Of a stretch of 5,745 bases of DNA, positions 4,608-5,745 are shown piece after piece. Positions within the stretch are counted from its first letter, which is position 1; each line of letters starts with the position of its first letter. Location: positions 1-5,745 of the forward strand of contig CAITUF010000332.1 of NCBI GenBank assembly GCA_903895475.1. Direction: 5' to 3'. This DNA comes from an uncultured Opitutia bacterium. GTDB taxonomy: Bacteria; Verrucomicrobiota; Verrucomicrobiia; Opitutales; UBA953. The notes below the pieces were generated by a model. It did not search any database and had not been told where the DNA came from. It saw only the letters and a program-made list of their open reading frames with translations. The position numbers and the translations under genes are program-made.

Positions 4608-5745
4608 TACTTGGCCAAGGCCTGGGCGAGCTCGGCCTCCAAGGCATCGTACGCCCCGCGTAGGCTAACGTCAGGCGAGACCTGACCGGGGGCAGGGGCA
4701 CAGAAAACTGCCTCTAAATCAGCCATTTTCGCACCACAGGCCGCATGGGCGGCCCGCAAGGCGGCACCGAGGGCGGCGGAATCGGAGACCGCCAGACGGA
4801 GCACTGGGGCACCAAAAACATCGGCGAAAATCTTGGCTACGGAAGGATTCTCGGAAGCCCCACCCGTTAAGAGGAGGTGTGTCGTCGGAGTGCCCACCCA
4901 GCGGCTATGCAAACGCAGGCTTAAAGCTTGGCCTTCAACGGCGGCGCGCGGCAACGTAGTCTGCGTGGTTGGGGTGCCTAAAGCGATGCGACCCGCGGCG
5001 CGGCGCGGCGTGATTTCAGTCTCTTCCATCGGCAGGACCGCACTTCGCGCGGCGGGAGCGGCGTCGACGGCGGCGGAGAACGCCGCCCAATCGGCTAAAC
5101 CACATTCGCGACTAATCGCTTCACGGGCGAGGGAACCGTTGCGGACGCAAATCAAACTCATGCTACCGCCTTGTGGGTTACCGAAAGCATGGCCGAGGCC
5201 AGCGCCGTCGGTGCGGATACCTTCAATCGCAGCGAAGAGCGTGTCGCTCGTGCCGAGGCTGATGACGACCTTTCCGGGCTTGGATGCGCCCATGCCGACC
5301 AAGCTGGAAGGATTATCACCCGTGCCGATGACGACTTGGCATTGGGGCGAGAAGCCGTAGCGATGAACGAAGTAAGCCGAGATGAGGCCAGCCACCGTAG
5401 CACCTGGACGGACCGGAGGCAGCTTATCAGCGAGGCCTGGGGCGGTGGCGTTGAGTGCTGCGGGCGACCAGTCGCCTTTGCGGATGTCCATCAGGTTCAT
5501 CCCCGCCCCATCACCTGTATCGATCGCCGCGTCCTTACCGGCTAACACCGAGGCGAAGAACGAGGAGACTAAATGGATACGACGCGTGCGAGCCCAGCCC
5601 GCCGGATCAGACTTAAAGAAACGACGGATCTGTGGGCCCGAAAAGCGGGGCGTGGCGACGCTACCAGTCAGGTCGCAGAGGGCTTGGTCGCCGCCGAGCG
5701 CCGCCGCGATTTCAACGCACTCTGCCGTCGTCGAAGAATCCATCC
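4607..5745 (-). CDS. xylB: Xylulokinase, FGGY carbohydrate kinase family (N-terminus beyond the window)
   Basis: The frame is open to the right edge. The first visible residues (MDSSTTAEC) are internal, because xylulokinases have W-M-D-S-S-T here and the bases before the ATG (GG) fit the end of a Trp codon. About 120-130 N-terminal residues are therefore outside the window; 378 residues are seen. The match is closest to the animal-type xylulokinase (XYLB) group: MDSSTTAEC, LTGSVATPRFSGPQIR, IHLVSSFFASVLAG, DGAGMNLMDI, YFVHRYGFSP, TGDNPSSLVGM (D143 of the visible part is the expected catalytic base), VISLGTSDTLF (phosphate motif), a C-terminal LLLTGGASENPSVAKIFADVFGAPV (adenosine motif) and SAALGAALRAAHA. 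The enzyme phosphorylates D-xylulose with ATP to D-xylulose 5-phosphate, in the cytoplasm, feeding the pentose phosphate pathway. It is the most upstream visible gene of the operon; a xylose isomerase or transporter could lie beyond the edge. Another FGGY ketose kinase is possible but less likely. Confidence 0.92.
   Translation of the reverse strand, partial: MDSSTTAECVEIAAALGGDQALCDLTGSVATPRFSGPQIRRFFKSDPAGWARTRRIHLVSSFFASVLAGKDAAIDTGDGAGMNLMDIRKGDWSPAALNATAPGLADKLPPVRPGATVAGLISAYFVHRYGFSPQCQVVIGTGDNPSSLVGMGASKPGKVVISLGTSDTLFAAIEGIRTDGAGLGHAFGNPQGGSMSLICVRNGSLAREAISRECGLADWAAFSAAVDAAPAARSAVLPMEETEITPRRAAGRIALGTPTTQTTLPRAAVEGQALSLRLHSRWVGTPTTHLLLTGGASENPSVAKIFADVFGAPVLRLAVSDSAALGAALRAAHAACGAKMADLEAVFCAPAPGQVSPDVSLRGAYDALEAELAQALAK

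Noticed and set aside
3435..4685. A 416-codon open frame on the plus strand opposite the TIM-barrel gene
   Set aside because: It mirrors a gene with full family motifs, shows no recognisable domain and crosses the operon gap. GC-rich codon bias easily leaves the antisense frame open.
4527..4685. Perfect AGGAGG on the plus strand (4527-4532) followed 12 nt later by an ATG (4545) and a 46-codon frame
   Set aside because: The spacing is long, the peptide has no recognisable features and it is antisense to the xylB end. The AGGAGG is the complement of the pyrimidine-rich leader of the minus-strand gene.

Overview
The window comes from a GC-rich bacterial chromosome. The most likely source is the Verrucomicrobiota, possibly near Opitutales. 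This is inferred from an LL-diaminopimelate aminotransferase (DapL-type lysine and peptidoglycan pathway), from start regions that mostly lack Shine-Dalgarno sequences, and from an operon rich in Gfo/Idh/MocA oxidoreductases and xylose-isomerase-like TIM barrels. No 16S or other marker gene is present, so the assignment is tentative.

Layout from left to right. (1) Bases 1-545, minus strand: the N-terminal 181 codons of a dapL-like aminotransferase, running off the left edge. (2) Bases 546-641: a 96-bp divergent intergenic region. (3) Bases 642-1127, plus strand: a complete tspO/MBR-family membrane protein gene. (4) About 1118-1152: a strong intrinsic terminator that ends the long minus-strand operon; its U-tract is templated by the last codons of tspO. 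(5) Bases 1175-5745, minus strand: a four-gene carbohydrate operon, transcribed right to left. It encodes a xylulokinase (xylB, N-terminus beyond the right edge), a sugar-phosphate isomerase/epimerase-type TIM barrel, a first Gfo/Idh/MocA oxidoreductase and a second, divergent Gfo/Idh/MocA oxidoreductase. The gaps shrink along the operon (83, 23 and 5 nt), and the terminator follows the last gene.

How the genes could work together: XylB phosphorylates D-xylulose (or a related ketose) for the pentose phosphate pathway. The two NAD(P)-dependent oxidoreductases and the metal-dependent TIM-barrel enzyme form a common oxidise / isomerise-or-eliminate / reduce module for sugars, polyols or glycosides. 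Together they look like a cytoplasmic route that turns an unusual pentose, polyol or xyloside into xylulose-5-phosphate. The substrate cannot be read from sequence. dapL and tspO are separate transcription units with no evident link to the sugar operon.

I see no tRNA, rRNA, CRISPR array, insertion sequence or phage gene. The long open frames opposite the minus-strand genes are codon-bias shadows. Points worth a second look are the pyrimidine-rich, SD-less leaders, a one-residue contraction in the catalytic D-x-x-x-H motif of the first Gfo/Idh enzyme, a tandem 9-bp repeat with a LacI-like core at the xylB stop codon, and the extended form of the TIM-barrel protein. None of these amounts to a clearly new biological system.
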